Shown here one piece after another: positions 41,647 to 41,760 of a stretch of 41,760 bases of DNA; positions within the stretch are counted from its first letter, which is position 1, and the number at the start of each line of letters is the position of its first letter. Source of the stretch: Polaromonas sp. (lineage in GTDB: Bacteria; Pseudomonadota; Gammaproteobacteria; Burkholderiales; Burkholderiaceae_C). The stretch is taken from the NCBI GenBank assembly GCA_030650875.1, contig JAUSDK010000176.1, positions 1 to 41,760 on the forward strand. The letters run 5' to 3'. The notes under the pieces were generated by a model. That model ran no database searches, had not been told where the DNA came from, and worked only from the letters and a program-made list of their open reading frames with translations. The translations under genes were made by a program, and so were the position numbers.

Positions 41647-41760
41647 TTGAGCTATTTCATCGCCGTCAGGGCCTTGTGCGAATTCACCGCCAAGCAGGGC
41701 AACCTGGACCTGCGCTTCACGCCCTCGCCGTCTGCCCAACAAGGCATCGCCGGCCATGCG
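41647..41760 (+). CDS. Probable ATP-dependent helicase, first 38 codons (runs off the window)
   Basis: An open frame starts at TTG 41647 with AGGAG at 41632-41636, and a stop (TGA 41617) excludes a longer start. The translation begins LSYFIAVRALCEFTAKQGNL and continues DLRFTPSPSAQQGIAGHA. I recall this opening from large DinG/Rad3-type helicases with a nuclease-like N-terminal domain in Comamonadaceae. Only 38 residues are visible, so the assignment is by memory of that N-terminus. Confidence 0.55.
   Translation, partial: MSYFIAVRALCEFTAKQGNLDLRFTPSPSAQQGIAGHA

Noticed and set aside
1-41760. tRNA, rRNA, CRISPR, insertion sequence or phage gene
   Set aside because: None seen; no cloverleaf-like segment, no regularly spaced repeats and no transposase or integrase translation were recognised.

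Overview
The window is GC-rich, densely packed DNA from a heterotrophic betaproteobacterium. Gene content and protein style (Bug-type binding protein, a UraD/allantoate amidohydrolase fusion, paired cyanophycin synthetases with a DUF1854 protein, Gcl-Hyi-GlxR) point to Comamonadaceae, most like Polaromonas, Variovorax or Rhodoferax. This placement is from memory of the families, not from a search. I saw no rRNA, tRNA, CRISPR array, insertion sequence or phage gene. Region 1 (1-8542) is a urate degradation locus. A leftward arm has xdhC and the 5' part of a membrane urate hydroxylase gene (puuD). After a lipoprotein gene come a leftward pair (hydroxyisourate hydrolase and a Bug binding protein) and a divergent rightward operon (GntR regulator, allantoinase puuE, a UraD-allantoate amidohydrolase fusion, and an M20 hydrolase). 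Together these would take urate to ureidoglycine/ureidoglycolate and on toward glyoxylate. Region 2 (8591-13115) is a LysR regulator divergent from gcl-hyi-glxR, which turns glyoxylate into glycerate and so can absorb the carbon from region 1. Region 3 (13184-21298) is a cyanophycin locus: an ABC transporter with an unusual N-terminus plus a DUF1854 protein run leftward, and two tandem cyanophycin synthetases run rightward. The two synthetases have lost different active sites: the first keeps the N-terminal HxxEH motif but has a ruined Mur-ligase P-loop, and the second is the reverse. Region 4 (21399-35867) deals with urea and amides. It has a lone ureD, a small secreted protein, DUF3597, then a seven-gene leftward operon urtABCDE-fmdA-fmdB for uptake of urea or short amides and formamide hydrolysis. 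Divergently lie amiE (aliphatic amidase) and a two-component system. Its kinase is a 1133-residue fusion of an NCS1-like transporter, a cysteine-rich segment, a histidine kinase and a receiver, followed by a LuxR-type response regulator. I consider this the most interesting system here: a transporter-shaped sensor placed to read out nitrogen-rich small molecules. Region 5 (36022-41760) is mixed housekeeping: glycerophosphodiester phosphodiesterase, a PaiB-like flavoprotein, a zinc alcohol dehydrogenase, an AI-2E family membrane protein, an acidic small protein, an EF-hand secreted protein, and the first 38 codons of a probable helicase gene. Taken together most of the window reads as a nitrogen acquisition and storage island: purines, urea and amides are broken down to ammonia, and nitrogen may be stored as cyanophycin.
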